This document shows positions 47,355 through 57,528 of a DNA stretch of 64,000 nt, one piece after another (position 1 is the first letter of the stretch; the number at the start of each line of letters is the position of its first letter). This DNA comes from Rhizobium pisi. GTDB lineage: Bacteria > Pseudomonadota > Alphaproteobacteria > Rhizobiales > Rhizobiaceae. The stretch spans positions 455,782 through 519,781 of the forward strand of contig NZ_RJJT01000001.1 of the NCBI RefSeq assembly GCF_003938655.1. Direction: 5' to 3'. The notes under the pieces are model-generated. The model was not told the origin of the DNA. It did no database searches and worked only from the letters and a program-made list of their open reading frames with translations. The translations under genes were made by a program, and so were the position numbers.

Positions 47355-47373
47355 ATTGTAAATTATTGTAAAT
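47355..47373. promoter_or_regulatory. Two direct ATTGTAAAT repeats in the aceA-regulator gap
   Basis: ATTGTAAAT occurs at 47355-47363 and again at 47365-47373, a 10-base period that puts both on one face of the helix. They lie 32 bases before the XRE regulator start and about 140 bases before aceA, a position suited to control of both. The rest of the 190-base gap holds no gene. Confidence 0.6.
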
Positions 47374-47404
47374 ATAGCCCGCCTTGCTTGTCAAAGGGTG
47401 TGAC

Positions 47405-48814
47405 ATGGCGGAACGGAAGATATTCGCAGGCCCGAAAGTGAGGCGCATCCGCAATGCGCTGTCGCTGACGCAGACCGCCATGGCCGAGGCGCTGGAAATC
47501 TCTCCCTCCTATCTCAACCTCATTGAGCGCAACCAGCGGCCTTTGACGGTGCAGCTCCTGCTCAAGCTTGCGGCCGTCTACAGGGTCGATCTCGAGGAGC
47601 TGCGGGGCCAGACCGGCGGCAGTCTCGGCCAGCTCAAGGAAGTCTTTGCCGATCCGCTGCTTTCGGGCGAGTTGCCCGGCGATCAGGAACTGGTGGAGGT
47701 CGCGGAGGCCGCCCCCAATGCCGCAAGCGGCATGATCAAGCTCTACCGCGCCTATAGTGAGCAGGCGGCAAGGCTTTCCGATCTGACGGCGCTGATGGCT
47801 GCCGAAGGGCATGCGCCAGTCGCCGCCGGCCGTTTGCCGCTGGACGAGGTGCGCGAGACGCTGGAGCGCAGATCCGCCTATTTCGCACGGATCGAGACGG
47901 CGGCGGAAGCCTTCGCCGCGACGCTTTCCGGCGGTCTCGATCTTGCCGCCGGGCTCAAGGACTGGCTGCGCGCCGAGCGCGGCATCGCCGTGCGTGTGCT
48001 TCCCGTGCATGTCATGCCGGATCTGCGCCGCCGTTTCGATCGTCATTCGATGCGGCTTTTCATCTCGGAACGCCTGTCGCAGGCCGACCGGGCGCATGAG
48101 ATCGCCATCGAGGCCGCAACGCTCGCGCTGCTGCCGGCCATCGATGCCGAACTCGACGATCTCTCGCTATCTTCCGCCGAGGCGCGCCGCATCGCCCGTT
48201 TCGAGCTTGCCCGTGTCGCCGCGCTGGCGCTTGCAATGCCCTACGAGGCCTTCCTGTCGGCGGCAAAATCGACGCGCTACGACATCGATATTCTTCGTGC
48301 GCGCTTCGGCGTCTCCTTCGGCCACGCGGCCGCGCGTCTTGCCATGCTGCAGCGCCCCGGGGCGGCGGCCATCCCCTTCTTCCTGATCGAGATCGATACT
48401 GCCGGCCACCGGCTGCGCAGGGTGGGCGCGCAGGGCTTCCCGCAGGCCCGTTTCGGCGGCGGCTGCCCGAAGCTCAACATCCACGCCGCCTTCCTGCAGC
48501 CGGGCCAGATCCTCGCCGAAACGGTCGTCATGCCGGACGGCGCATCCTTCCTGACGATCGCCCGCACCCTGGAGGGGCCGAGCGTCGAATTCGGCGAACG
48601 GATAAGGCGCACCGCGATTCTAATCGGTTGTGACGCCGCTGTTGGCGAAGGCCTTGTCTATGGGCAGGCGACGGCGCTCGATCCGGTTGCGGTCGGTCCG
48701 GCCTGTCGCCTCTGCGAGCGGCGTGGCTGTCTTTCCCGTGCCGAGCCGCCGGTGACGAGACCGCTGGCGCTCGACGAGATGGTGGCGGGGCTCAGCGCCT
48801 TCGACTTCCAGTGA
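47405..48814 (+). CDS. XRE-family short-chain fatty acyl-responsive regulator (ScfR/RamB type)
   Basis: The 469-residue regulator has an N-terminal HTH (residues 10-65: [20 protein letters not shown] then [12 protein letters not shown]). An IrrE/M78-like middle follows, in which the usual HExxH is degenerate (HEIAI). The C-terminal region has the Cys cluster [19 protein letters not shown] typical of this family. Relatives control the glyoxylate shunt or propionate genes in response to acyl-CoA, and this gene diverges from aceA. ATG 47405 is used; an upstream in-frame TTG is less likely. Confidence 0.88.
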   Translation: MAERKIFAGPKVRRIRNALSLTQTAMAEALEISPSYLNLIERNQRPLTVQLLLKLAAVYRVDLEELRGQTGGSLGQLKEVFADPLLSGELPGDQELVEVAEAAPNAASGMIKLYRAYSEQAARLSDLTALMAAEGHAPVAAGRLPLDEVRETLERRSAYFARIETAAEAFAATLSGGLDLAAGLKDWLRAERGIAVRVLPVHVMPDLRRRFDRHSMRLFISERLSQADRAHEIAIEAATLALLPAIDAELDDLSLSSAEARRIARFELARVAALALAMPYEAFLSAAKSTRYDIDILRARFGVSFGHAAARLAMLQRPGAAAIPFFLIEIDTAGHRLRRVGAQGFPQARFGGGCPKLNIHAAFLQPGQILAETVVMPDGASFLTIARTLEGPSVEFGERIRRTAILIGCDAAVGEGLVYGQATALDPVAVGPACRLCERRGCLSRAEPPVTRPLALDEMVAGLSAFDFQ

Positions 48815-48940
48815 TTGTGAAATCATTGAGGGCGCAGGATTTTGCGCTTGTGGGCTGTTAAAATCCTTCTTAGTCTGCGTGAAAAACCAGAGGGAAAAGA
48901 TGTCCGGGGGTGCGGAATCTTTGAACAAACAGGAGAAGTC

Positions 48941-50038
48941 ATGAGGTCAACCATCCTAGGTGTGACGGCGGCCGCCGTTACCGCACTCCTTGCTGCCGCG
49001 CCGGCTTTTGCGCAGGAGCGAGTGGTCAACGTCTACAACTGGTCGGATTATATCGACAGTTCCATTCTCGAGGACTTCACCAAGGAAACCGGCATCAAGG
49101 TCGTCTACGACACCTTCGATTCCAACGAGACTTTGGAAACCAAGCTGCTTGCCGGCGGCACAGGTTATGACGTCGTCGTTCCCACCGTGTCCTTCATGCA
49201 GCGCCAGATCGCAGCCGGCGTTTATCAGAAGCTCGACAAGTCCAAGCTGCCGAACCTGTCGAACATGTGGGACATCGTGATGAAGGGCGTCGCCACCTTC
49301 GATCCGGGCAACGAATACTCCGTCGACTACATGTGGGGCACAACAGGGATCGGCTATAACGTCGACAAGGTGAAGGCTGCACTCGGCACGGATGAAAAGC
49401 CGAATTGGGATGCGCTTTTCGATCCGGCCAAGGCTGCCAAGCTCAAGGATTGCGGCATCTATATGCTGGATTCACCGACGGACGTCATTCCGTCCGTTCT
49501 TGCCTATCTCGGCCTCGATCCGAACAGCAAGAAGCCGGACGACCTGAACAAGGCGCAAGAGGTCCTGCTTGCCGTTCGTCCCTTCGTTCGCAAGTTCCAT
49601 TCCTCTGAATATATCAGCGCGCTTGCCAACGGCGATATTTGCATCGCACTCGGCTTTTCGGGCGACGTCTTCCAGGCGCGGGATCGCGCAACAGAGGCAA
49701 AGGCCGGCGTCAATGTCGACTATTCGGTTCCGAGCCAGGGCGCGCAGATCTTCTTCGATGTCTTCGGCATTCCGAAGGATGCGCCGCATGTCGCGGAGGC
49801 GCATGAATTCATCAACTACATGATGAAGCCGGAGGTCGTCGCCAAAGCATCCAACTTCGTCTTCTACGCAAACGGCAACAAGGCCTCGCAGCAGTTTCTC
49901 AACAAGGACGTGATCGACGACACGGCGATCTATCCGACGCCGGAGATCATGGCCAAGCTCTTCACGGTGCCGCCGCTCGATCCGAAGACGCAGCGTCTGG
50001 TGACACGAATCTGGACCAAGGTCGTCACCGGCCAGTAA
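48941..50038 (+). CDS. potF: Polyamine ABC transporter substrate-binding protein (PotF type)
   Basis: Periplasmic protein of 365 residues. The signal peptide ends at AFA (residue 24). The mature N-terminus VVNVYNWSDYIDSSILEDF and TGYDVVVPTVSFMQRQIAAG are hallmarks of putrescine/spermidine-binding proteins. ATG 48941 has AGGAG upstream; the longer frame has no signal peptide at its start. It heads a potFGHI operon. Confidence 0.95.
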   Translation: MRSTILGVTAAAVTALLAAAPAFAQERVVNVYNWSDYIDSSILEDFTKETGIKVVYDTFDSNETLETKLLAGGTGYDVVVPTVSFMQRQIAAGVYQKLDKSKLPNLSNMWDIVMKGVATFDPGNEYSVDYMWGTTGIGYNVDKVKAALGTDEKPNWDALFDPAKAAKLKDCGIYMLDSPTDVIPSVLAYLGLDPNSKKPDDLNKAQEVLLAVRPFVRKFHSSEYISALANGDICIALGFSGDVFQARDRATEAKAGVNVDYSVPSQGAQIFFDVFGIPKDAPHVAEAHEFINYMMKPEVVAKASNFVFYANGNKASQQFLNKDVIDDTAIYPTPEIMAKLFTVPPLDPKTQRLVTRIWTKVVTGQ

Positions 50039-50048
50039 TCGAGATTTC

Positions 50049-50072
50049 GGCCCGGACGGAAACGTCCGGGCC
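50049..50072 (+). terminator. Hairpin between potF and potG
   Basis: Perfect 10-bp stem GGCCCGGACG (50049-50058) / CGTCCGGGCC (50063-50072) with loop GAAA, followed by TTT. It may be a partial terminator or a stabiliser favouring the binding-protein transcript. Confidence 0.75.
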
Positions 50073-50129
50073 TTTCCATTTCCGGCCCGGGTGGAGGCTG
50101 GCTGAAACCTTATATTTTCGGGGAATAAT

Positions 50130-51272
50130 ATGAAATCTCTTGGCAATATCCGCCGCGCATTCGCACCTTGGTCCGATCCGTCAGCAAAACCATTCATTGC
50201 CTTCAAGAATGTCACCAAGCGCTTCGGCCATTTTACCGCCGTCAACGATCTGTCGCTGAATATCTATCACCGCGAATTCTTCGCGCTGCTCGGCGCGTCC
50301 GGCTGCGGCAAGTCCACGCTCTTGCGCATGCTGGCTGGTTTCGAACAGCCGACATCGGGCGAAATTATTCTCGACGGCACCGATCTCTCGGGCACACCGC
50401 CCTACAAGCGGCCTGTTAACATGATGTTCCAGTCCTACGCTCTTTTCCCGCACATGACGGTCGAGAAGAACATTGCCTTCGGCCTCAAGCAGGATGGCAT
50501 GCCGAAGGACGAAATGGTCGAGCGTGTCTCGCAGATGCTGAAGCTCGTGAAGCTCGAACAGTTCGCTTCCCGCAAGCCCAACCAGCTTTCCGGCGGTCAG
50601 CGCCAGCGCGTGGCGCTTGCCCGTTCCCTCGCCAAGCGCCCCAAGGTGCTGCTGCTCGACGAGCCGCTCGGCGCGCTCGACAAGAAGCTGCGCGAGGAAA
50701 CCCAGTTCGAACTGATGGACCTGCAGCAGAGCCTCGGTTTGACCTTCGTCGTCGTCACCCACGACCAGGAAGAAGCGATGACCATGGCCGACCGCATCGC
50801 CGTCATGAGCCACGGCAAGGTGGTGCAGGTGGCAACACCGGCCGAGATCTACGAGGCGCCGAATTGCCGCTTCGTCGCGGATTTCATCGGCGACGTGAAC
50901 ATTTTCGACGGCAAGGTGACAACGGCCTCAAATGGCGCGGTCGAAATCGCCGTCGACAGCGGCTTCACGGTCCGCACGGCCTCATCAGGCGCGCCGGCCG
51001 TTGGTAGCGCGCTCGGTTTCGCGATCCGCCCGGAAAAGCTCCGCGTCACCCGCGCGGCACCCGCGAATGCCTCGATCAATGCCACCAAGGGCGAGCTCTG
51101 GGACATCGGCTATCTCGGCGACATGACAGTTTTCCACGTCAGACTGCCGAACGGCAATGTCGTCAAGGCGTCTTCCCTCAACGCACAGCGCACCGTCGAT
51201 GACCCCTTCACCTACGATCAGGAAGTCTGGGTCTCTTTCGACGAGGACAGCGGCGTGCTGCTGAGGGATTGA
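50130..51272 (+). CDS. potG: Polyamine ABC transporter ATPase (PotG type)
   Basis: A 380-residue ATPase with Walker A GASGCGKST, Q-loop MFQSYALFPHMTVEKN, signature LSGGQRQRVALARSLAKRP, Walker B VLLLDEPLGALD and switch His VVTHDQEEAMTMADR. A TOBE domain follows at about 300-375. It is next to both permeases with gaps of 3-4 bases. Confidence 0.95.
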   Translation: MKSLGNIRRAFAPWSDPSAKPFIAFKNVTKRFGHFTAVNDLSLNIYHREFFALLGASGCGKSTLLRMLAGFEQPTSGEIILDGTDLSGTPPYKRPVNMMFQSYALFPHMTVEKNIAFGLKQDGMPKDEMVERVSQMLKLVKLEQFASRKPNQLSGGQRQRVALARSLAKRPKVLLLDEPLGALDKKLREETQFELMDLQQSLGLTFVVVTHDQEEAMTMADRIAVMSHGKVVQVATPAEIYEAPNCRFVADFIGDVNIFDGKVTTASNGAVEIAVDSGFTVRTASSGAPAVGSALGFAIRPEKLRVTRAAPANASINATKGELWDIGYLGDMTVFHVRLPNGNVVKASSLNAQRTVDDPFTYDQEVWVSFDEDSGVLLRD

Positions 51273-51276
51273 AACC

Positions 51277-52188
51277 ATGGGAACCTTGGCTTCACGCTTC
51301 TACAATCGCCTCGTCATCATCATTCCTTATGCTTGGCTGCTGCTCTTTTTCCTGGCGCCGTTCTTCATCGTCTTCCGCATCTCGCTATCGGCGACGGCGA
51401 TCGCCATGCCGCCTTATGAGCCGGTCTTCGCTCTCGCCGATGGCTGGGGCGGTTTCTGGGATAAGGTCTCGAGCTTCTCCCTCGACAATTACGGCTACCT
51501 GACCGACGATCCGCTCTATTTCAACGCCTATATCTCGAGTGTGGTGATCGCCGGGCTCTCCACTTTCCTGACGCTTCTGATCGCCTATCCGATCGCCTAT
51601 GGCATGGCGCAGGCGCCTCGCAGCGTCCGCCCGACCTTGCTGATGCTGGTGATCCTGCCCTTCTGGACGAGCTTCTTGATTCGCGTCTATGCGTGGATTG
51701 CCATCCTGAAGCCAGAAGGGTTGCTGAACCAGCTTCTCCTGTCGCTGCATCTTATCGATAGCCCGCTGATCATCCTCAACACCAATACCGCCGTCTATAT
51801 CGGCATCGTCTATTCCTATCTGCCCTTCATGGTACTGCCCCTCTATTCGGCACTGGAGAAGATGGATGGCACGCTGATCGAGGCGGCGCAGGATCTCGGC
51901 TGCACGCCGATCCGGGCTTTCTGGCGCGTCACCTTCCCGCTGTCGATTCCGGGCGTCATCGCCGGCTGCATGCTGGTCTTCATTCCTGCCGTCGGCGAAT
52001 TCGTTATCCCCGACCTGCTTGGCGGTTCGCAGACGCTGATGATCGGCAAGACGATCTGGAACGAATTCAATTCCAATCGTGACTGGCCCGTTTCTTCGGC
52101 GGTGGCGACGATCCTGCTTCTCATTCTCGTGATCCCGATCGTCTTCTTCCAGAATGTGCAGGCGAAAGCCGATGAGGCAGGGAAATAA
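51277..52188 (+). CDS. potH: Polyamine ABC transporter permease (PotH type)
   Basis: A 303-residue permease with about six helices, an extracytoplasmic loop at 40-85 and the EAA loop EAAQDLGCTPIRAFWRVTFP near residue 205. It contains FWTSFLIRVYAWIAILKPEG, typical of PotB/PotH. It is 3 bases before the next permease. Confidence 0.94.
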   Translation: MGTLASRFYNRLVIIIPYAWLLLFFLAPFFIVFRISLSATAIAMPPYEPVFALADGWGGFWDKVSSFSLDNYGYLTDDPLYFNAYISSVVIAGLSTFLTLLIAYPIAYGMAQAPRSVRPTLLMLVILPFWTSFLIRVYAWIAILKPEGLLNQLLLSLHLIDSPLIILNTNTAVYIGIVYSYLPFMVLPLYSALEKMDGTLIEAAQDLGCTPIRAFWRVTFPLSIPGVIAGCMLVFIPAVGEFVIPDLLGGSQTLMIGKTIWNEFNSNRDWPVSSAVATILLLILVIPIVFFQNVQAKADEAGK

Positions 52189-52191
52189 GCC

Positions 52192-53010
52192 ATGCTGAGA
52201 TGGACCCGTTTTAACATCACCTCCGTCGTGCTCGGCTTCGCCTTTCTCTACCTGCCGATCGTGCTTCTGGTGATCTTCTCTTTCAATGAATCGAAGCTCG
52301 TCACCGTCTGGGGCGGCTTCTCGACGAAATGGTATGTCTCGCTGCTCTCCAATCAGGCCCTGCTCGATGCGGCCTGGGTGACGGTCCGCGTCGGCCTGCT
52401 GTCGGCGACATTCGCGACAATCCTCGGGACCATGGCGGCGATCACCCTGGTGCGCTTCACGCGCTTCCGTGGCCGCATCATCTTTTCCGGGCTGGTCTAT
52501 GCGCCGCTCGTCATGCCTGAAGTCATCACCGGCCTGTCGCTGCTGCTCCTCTTCGTGGCCATCGGCCTTGACCGCGGCTTCTGGACCATCACGCTGGCGC
52601 ATACGACGCTGACCATGTGCTTCGTGGCCGTCGTCGTGCAGTCGCGGCTTCTGAGCTTCGACCAGTCGATCGAGGAGGCAGCTCAGGATCTCGGCGCCCC
52701 GCCGGTCAGGACCTTCTTCGAGGTGACGCTGCCGATCATCTCACCTGCCGTATTTTCCGGCTGGATCCTCGCCTTCACCCTGTCGCTCGACGACCTCGTG
52801 ATTGCGAGCTTCACATCAGGACCGGGCGCAACCACGCTGCCGATGAAGATCTATAGCCAAGTGCGTCTCGGCGTGACGCCTGAGATCAACGCAGTCTGCA
52901 CCATTCTGATCGCCATCGTGGCGATCGGCGTCATCTGCGCATCTCTCGTCACCAAGCGCCGCGAAGTGCAGCGCGAGCGGGACGAGCGGGCCGCGGCTGC
53001 GACCGCTTGA
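52192..53010 (+). CDS. potI: Polyamine ABC transporter permease (PotI type)
   Basis: A 272-residue permease with six helices. It has YLPIVLLVIFSFNESKLVTV and GFSTKWYVSLLSNQALLDA near the N-terminus and the EAA loop EAAQDLGAPPVRTFFEVTLP (about 162-181), the standard PotC/PotI pattern. It ends the pot operon and is convergent with the AsmA-like gene. Confidence 0.94.
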   Translation: MLRWTRFNITSVVLGFAFLYLPIVLLVIFSFNESKLVTVWGGFSTKWYVSLLSNQALLDAAWVTVRVGLLSATFATILGTMAAITLVRFTRFRGRIIFSGLVYAPLVMPEVITGLSLLLLFVAIGLDRGFWTITLAHTTLTMCFVAVVVQSRLLSFDQSIEEAAQDLGAPPVRTFFEVTLPIISPAVFSGWILAFTLSLDDLVIASFTSGPGATTLPMKIYSQVRLGVTPEINAVCTILIAIVAIGVICASLVTKRREVQRERDERAAAATA

Positions 53011-53016
53011 GGTCAC

Positions 53017-53119
53017 GGCATGTAGGCGAAAAGCGTGAGCGGTTTTCGGATGATATCCTGCGGACAACCAAAGACCTAAAGCGTGGCAGGCGAATCCGAA
53101 AGATCGCGATGCGCTTTAG
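53017..53119. repeat. Dispersed intergenic repeat, family A copy 2
   Basis: It contains GGCATGTAGGCGAAAAGCG and AAAGACCTAAAGCGTGGCAG followed by CGAAAGATCGCGATGCGCTT, closely matching the element at 16838-16937. Its right end includes the stop codon of the convergent AsmA-like gene. Confidence 0.7.
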
Positions 53120-55005
53120 GGTTTCGCCGGTGCGTTGAGCAGCGGAACCGGGGAGATGACGGGGTTCGGCCAGGAGCCGCCGACGAAGAATGGCAAGGGC
53201 GGCAGCTCCGCCGCCTTGGCCGGATCGGTTGCCTCCAGCGATCCGGAAAGCGCCAGCCCGTTCGACTGATAGGTGATCACGCCGGAAAGCGTCAACGTCT
53301 GCGTTGCGCCGGTAATATGAGCGTCGTGGATTTCGGCGGAACCGTTGGCGAAATTGGCTTGAAGGTTTAGCCTGTCGAAGCTGAAGGCGCCGCTTGCCGC
53401 CGCGCTCAGCGGAAAGAACGGCTTTTCGGCTGCTTGGGTCCGCAGCGCTCCCGCATCGATGCCAGGAATCGTGCCCTCCCTGGTCCAGAAACGCAGCTTG
53501 CCCGTGACGTCGCCGAGACCGGCCGTCCAGATCGCCTTCGACGATTGCAGGTCGAGATCGAGCGATCCTGTCGCAAGCGGCAGCGGTCCCTTGAGGTGCA
53601 GGCGCTCGGCGAGCGCTGCGAAATCGGCATCGCGGATCGACAGCTGCAGCTTGCCGCCGCCGTCGAAGTTACGCTTTGTCGCCTCCAGATGCGCGGTCAT
53701 CTCGCCGCCCTCAAACTGGCTGTCGCCAATGTCGAATTTCGCCTCCCCGCCCCCAACGATCATGCTGGCGCCGACATCGGAAAGCTCGAAAAGACCCATC
53801 TGCGCGCGTCGTGCCGAAAGCCTGACGTCGACATCGAGCAGCTGCAGCGGCTCACTCATGCCGGTGGATATCTCCTTGGCCTCTCCGGCGGCGAGCCTGA
53901 GCGCGAAGGCGTCGAGGAACGGCTTGAGGTTCATTTCGTCGAAGGCGAGCGTCCCGCCGATTTTCGGTCGTTTGCCGGGTTGGGTGAAAAGATCCATCAC
54001 CCCGGTGGCGCTCGCATCGTTGAGCGACAGGCTGAGATTGTTGAAGCGTAGCCCACTTCCGGACGACATGATGTCGGATTCCAGTGAGGCGCTCTTCAGC
54101 GTCCCGATGCCGGGGATCGACTTGCCCGACCAGGTCAGAAGCGACGGCACGTCGGGAATGGTCGCATTGATGTTGCCGGAAAGGGCGGAAATGCTGGCGA
54201 TGCTCGCAATTCCCTGGAAATGCGCCGTCAGCAGATTGGAGGTGATCGATGTCCGCGTTTCGGCATTCTTGCCGGCAAAGGCAAGCAGCGGCTGACGCGA
54301 GGCGTAGTCGACCTTCAGGTCCTCGCCGTTGATGCGGGCGATGACGACCGCCGAGATTGCACCCGATAGCCGCGGCCAGGCAATGTCGGCCGTGACGCTG
54401 TCGAAATGATAGATATTGCCGGTCCTGATGTCGGTGACCACAAGCGCACCGTCCTCGACCGTCACCGCGCCGATCTCAGCATCGAGATCGGGATCGAGCA
54501 CCTCCGCTCCGTTTTCGTAGCGCACGCCGCTGATCGCGCGGGCGAGCAGGCCGGCATAGCTCCAGTCGATCAGCCCGTTTTCATCGCGCGTCAGCGCAAG
54601 GTTGGGGCGCAGCAGGTTGAACTCGTGGAAGCTGGTGCGCCCTCTCAGCGCATCGATGAGGCTGAAATCGGCCGACAGGCTTTCGATGCTGCCAAGCAGC
54701 TTGTCGCCGCTTTCGCGCGGCTGGCGGATGGTGACCTGGTTCAGCGTGATGCGCGGCGTCGGCCAGAATTCGAGAACCGGGGTGCCCTTGATCTCGGCAT
54801 GATAGCCCGTCCATTTCGACAGGGCGTCCTCGATGCCGGAGCGCACGAAACCGGTCGAGATGAGATAGGGGGCGGCGACCCTGAGGGCCACGAAAAGCCC
54901 GAGCGCGATTAGGAGGAGAACGGTCGAAAAACGGGCAAAAGCCGGCAGCCAGCGCGAAACGGGTCCGATCTTCCTGCGCCACCTGCGATGTCTTGACGTA
55001 CCCAT
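53116..55005 (-). CDS. AsmA-family protein
   Basis: A 629-residue protein with one N-terminal membrane helix (about 18-40: FARFSTVLLLIALGLFVALR) and a very long beta-rich extracytoplasmic part. The AsmA-like N-terminal segment WTGYHAEIKGTPVLEFWPTP is characteristic, as is the repeated beta pattern to the C-terminus. Members influence outer-membrane assembly and lipid transport. ATG 55005 is used because CGGAG precedes it; the upstream extension has no ribosome site. Its stop lies in repeat copy 2. Confidence 0.85.
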   Translation of the reverse strand: MGTSRHRRWRRKIGPVSRWLPAFARFSTVLLLIALGLFVALRVAAPYLISTGFVRSGIEDALSKWTGYHAEIKGTPVLEFWPTPRITLNQVTIRQPRESGDKLLGSIESLSADFSLIDALRGRTSFHEFNLLRPNLALTRDENGLIDWSYAGLLARAISGVRYENGAEVLDPDLDAEIGAVTVEDGALVVTDIRTGNIYHFDSVTADIAWPRLSGAISAVVIARINGEDLKVDYASRQPLLAFAGKNAETRTSITSNLLTAHFQGIASIASISALSGNINATIPDVPSLLTWSGKSIPGIGTLKSASLESDIMSSGSGLRFNNLSLSLNDASATGVMDLFTQPGKRPKIGGTLAFDEMNLKPFLDAFALRLAAGEAKEISTGMSEPLQLLDVDVRLSARRAQMGLFELSDVGASMIVGGGEAKFDIGDSQFEGGEMTAHLEATKRNFDGGGKLQLSIRDADFAALAERLHLKGPLPLATGSLDLDLQSSKAIWTAGLGDVTGKLRFWTREGTIPGIDAGALRTQAAEKPFFPLSAAASGAFSFDRLNLQANFANGSAEIHDAHITGATQTLTLSGVITYQSNGLALSGSLEATDPAKAAELPPLPFFVGGSWPNPVISPVPLLNAPAKP

Positions 55006-55088
55006 GATCTCCGCCGGTAATTCAGCCGGTTGTGCAGCTATGCGCTGGTTTCGCCGGATATAGGAAATATCAGGCATATGCAAATGCC

Positions 55089-55145
55089 CTAAGGCGCCGC
55101 GCGTCTTTTCAGATGCGCAAAGGAGGCCGTAACACATTCAAAGCT
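55089..55145. repeat. Dispersed intergenic repeat, family B
   Basis: AAGGCGCCGCGCGTCTTTTC followed by AGATGCGCAAAGGAGGCCG is the forward counterpart of the inverted element at 18151-18193. It directly precedes a diverged family A copy. Confidence 0.65.
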
Positions 55146-55149
55146 CGAT

Positions 55150-55262
55150 GTGCCGATGATGCGTTTCTTCCGAAAGTGTATAACGGTATGGGAGAACGAC
55201 GTGCATAAATAAAAGACTTAAAGCCCGTCGCAGGAATCCGGTTTGACGCGATGCACTTTAGG
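55150..55262. repeat. Dispersed intergenic repeat, family A, diverged copy 3
   Basis: It shares CGAAAGTGTATAACGGTATG and AAAAGACTTAAAGC plus a terminal GACGCGATGCACTTTAGG with the family A pattern. The 333-base gap from 55006 to 55338 holds no gene apart from these repeats and the next gene's promoter. Confidence 0.6.
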
Positions 55263-55338
55263 CGCCGGATCGGGGCGGTTCCGCACTTTATAATGCAGTG
55301 CAGCATGATATAAGAACGGCATTGGGGAGGAGGATTGA

Positions 55339-57291
<1,953 letters not shown>

Positions 57292-57341
57292 TAGGACTCG
57301 TAAACTACAAGCTTTCACCCTCTATCAATCTCCTGTCATGA

Positions 57342-57364
57342 AAACCTTTCGTTAAGAAAGGTTT
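57342..57364 (+). terminator. Hairpin after the acetoacetyl-CoA synthetase gene
   Basis: AAACCTTTC (57342-57350) pairs with GAAAGGTTT (57356-57364) around GTTAA, 51 bases after the stop codon. Confidence 0.75.
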
Positions 57365-57502
57365 GTCAAATGTGAAGCCAACTTGGGGGCCGCACATGAA
57401 CGAGGCGGCCTAAAGCCTCCGGGCTTACAACATGACGTTGATCGACTGAGCTCTTGTTGAACAGCACCAACTCTTAAGGCAGCCTCCTGGCTGCCTTCTT
57501 TT
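57365..57502 (+). ncRNA. Candidate small RNA between two terminators
   Basis: The segment between the hairpin at 57342-57364 and a strong second terminator (57476-57502) has no convincing reading frame. It carries an internal small stem GAGGC...GCCTC near 57395-57418. A second terminator so close to the first suggests an independent short transcript. A TTGTCA sequence at the start could be a -35 box, but no good -10 is seen. Confidence 0.35.
57476..57502 (+). terminator. Strong intrinsic terminator before the kinase gene end
   Basis: AAGGCAGCC (57476-57484) pairs with GGCTGCCTT (57489-57497) around TCCT and is followed by CTTTT. It would stop plus-strand transcripts before they enter the convergent kinase gene. 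Confidence 0.9.
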
Positions 57503-57528
57503 ATGGTGCCGCTTTCTCCTTACGCCGA

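Noticed and set aside
47215..47481. An N-terminal extension of isocitrate lyase (open frame to 47481)
   Set aside because: The known lyase start with a strong GAGGAG site is at 47214, and the extension would cover the divergent control region.
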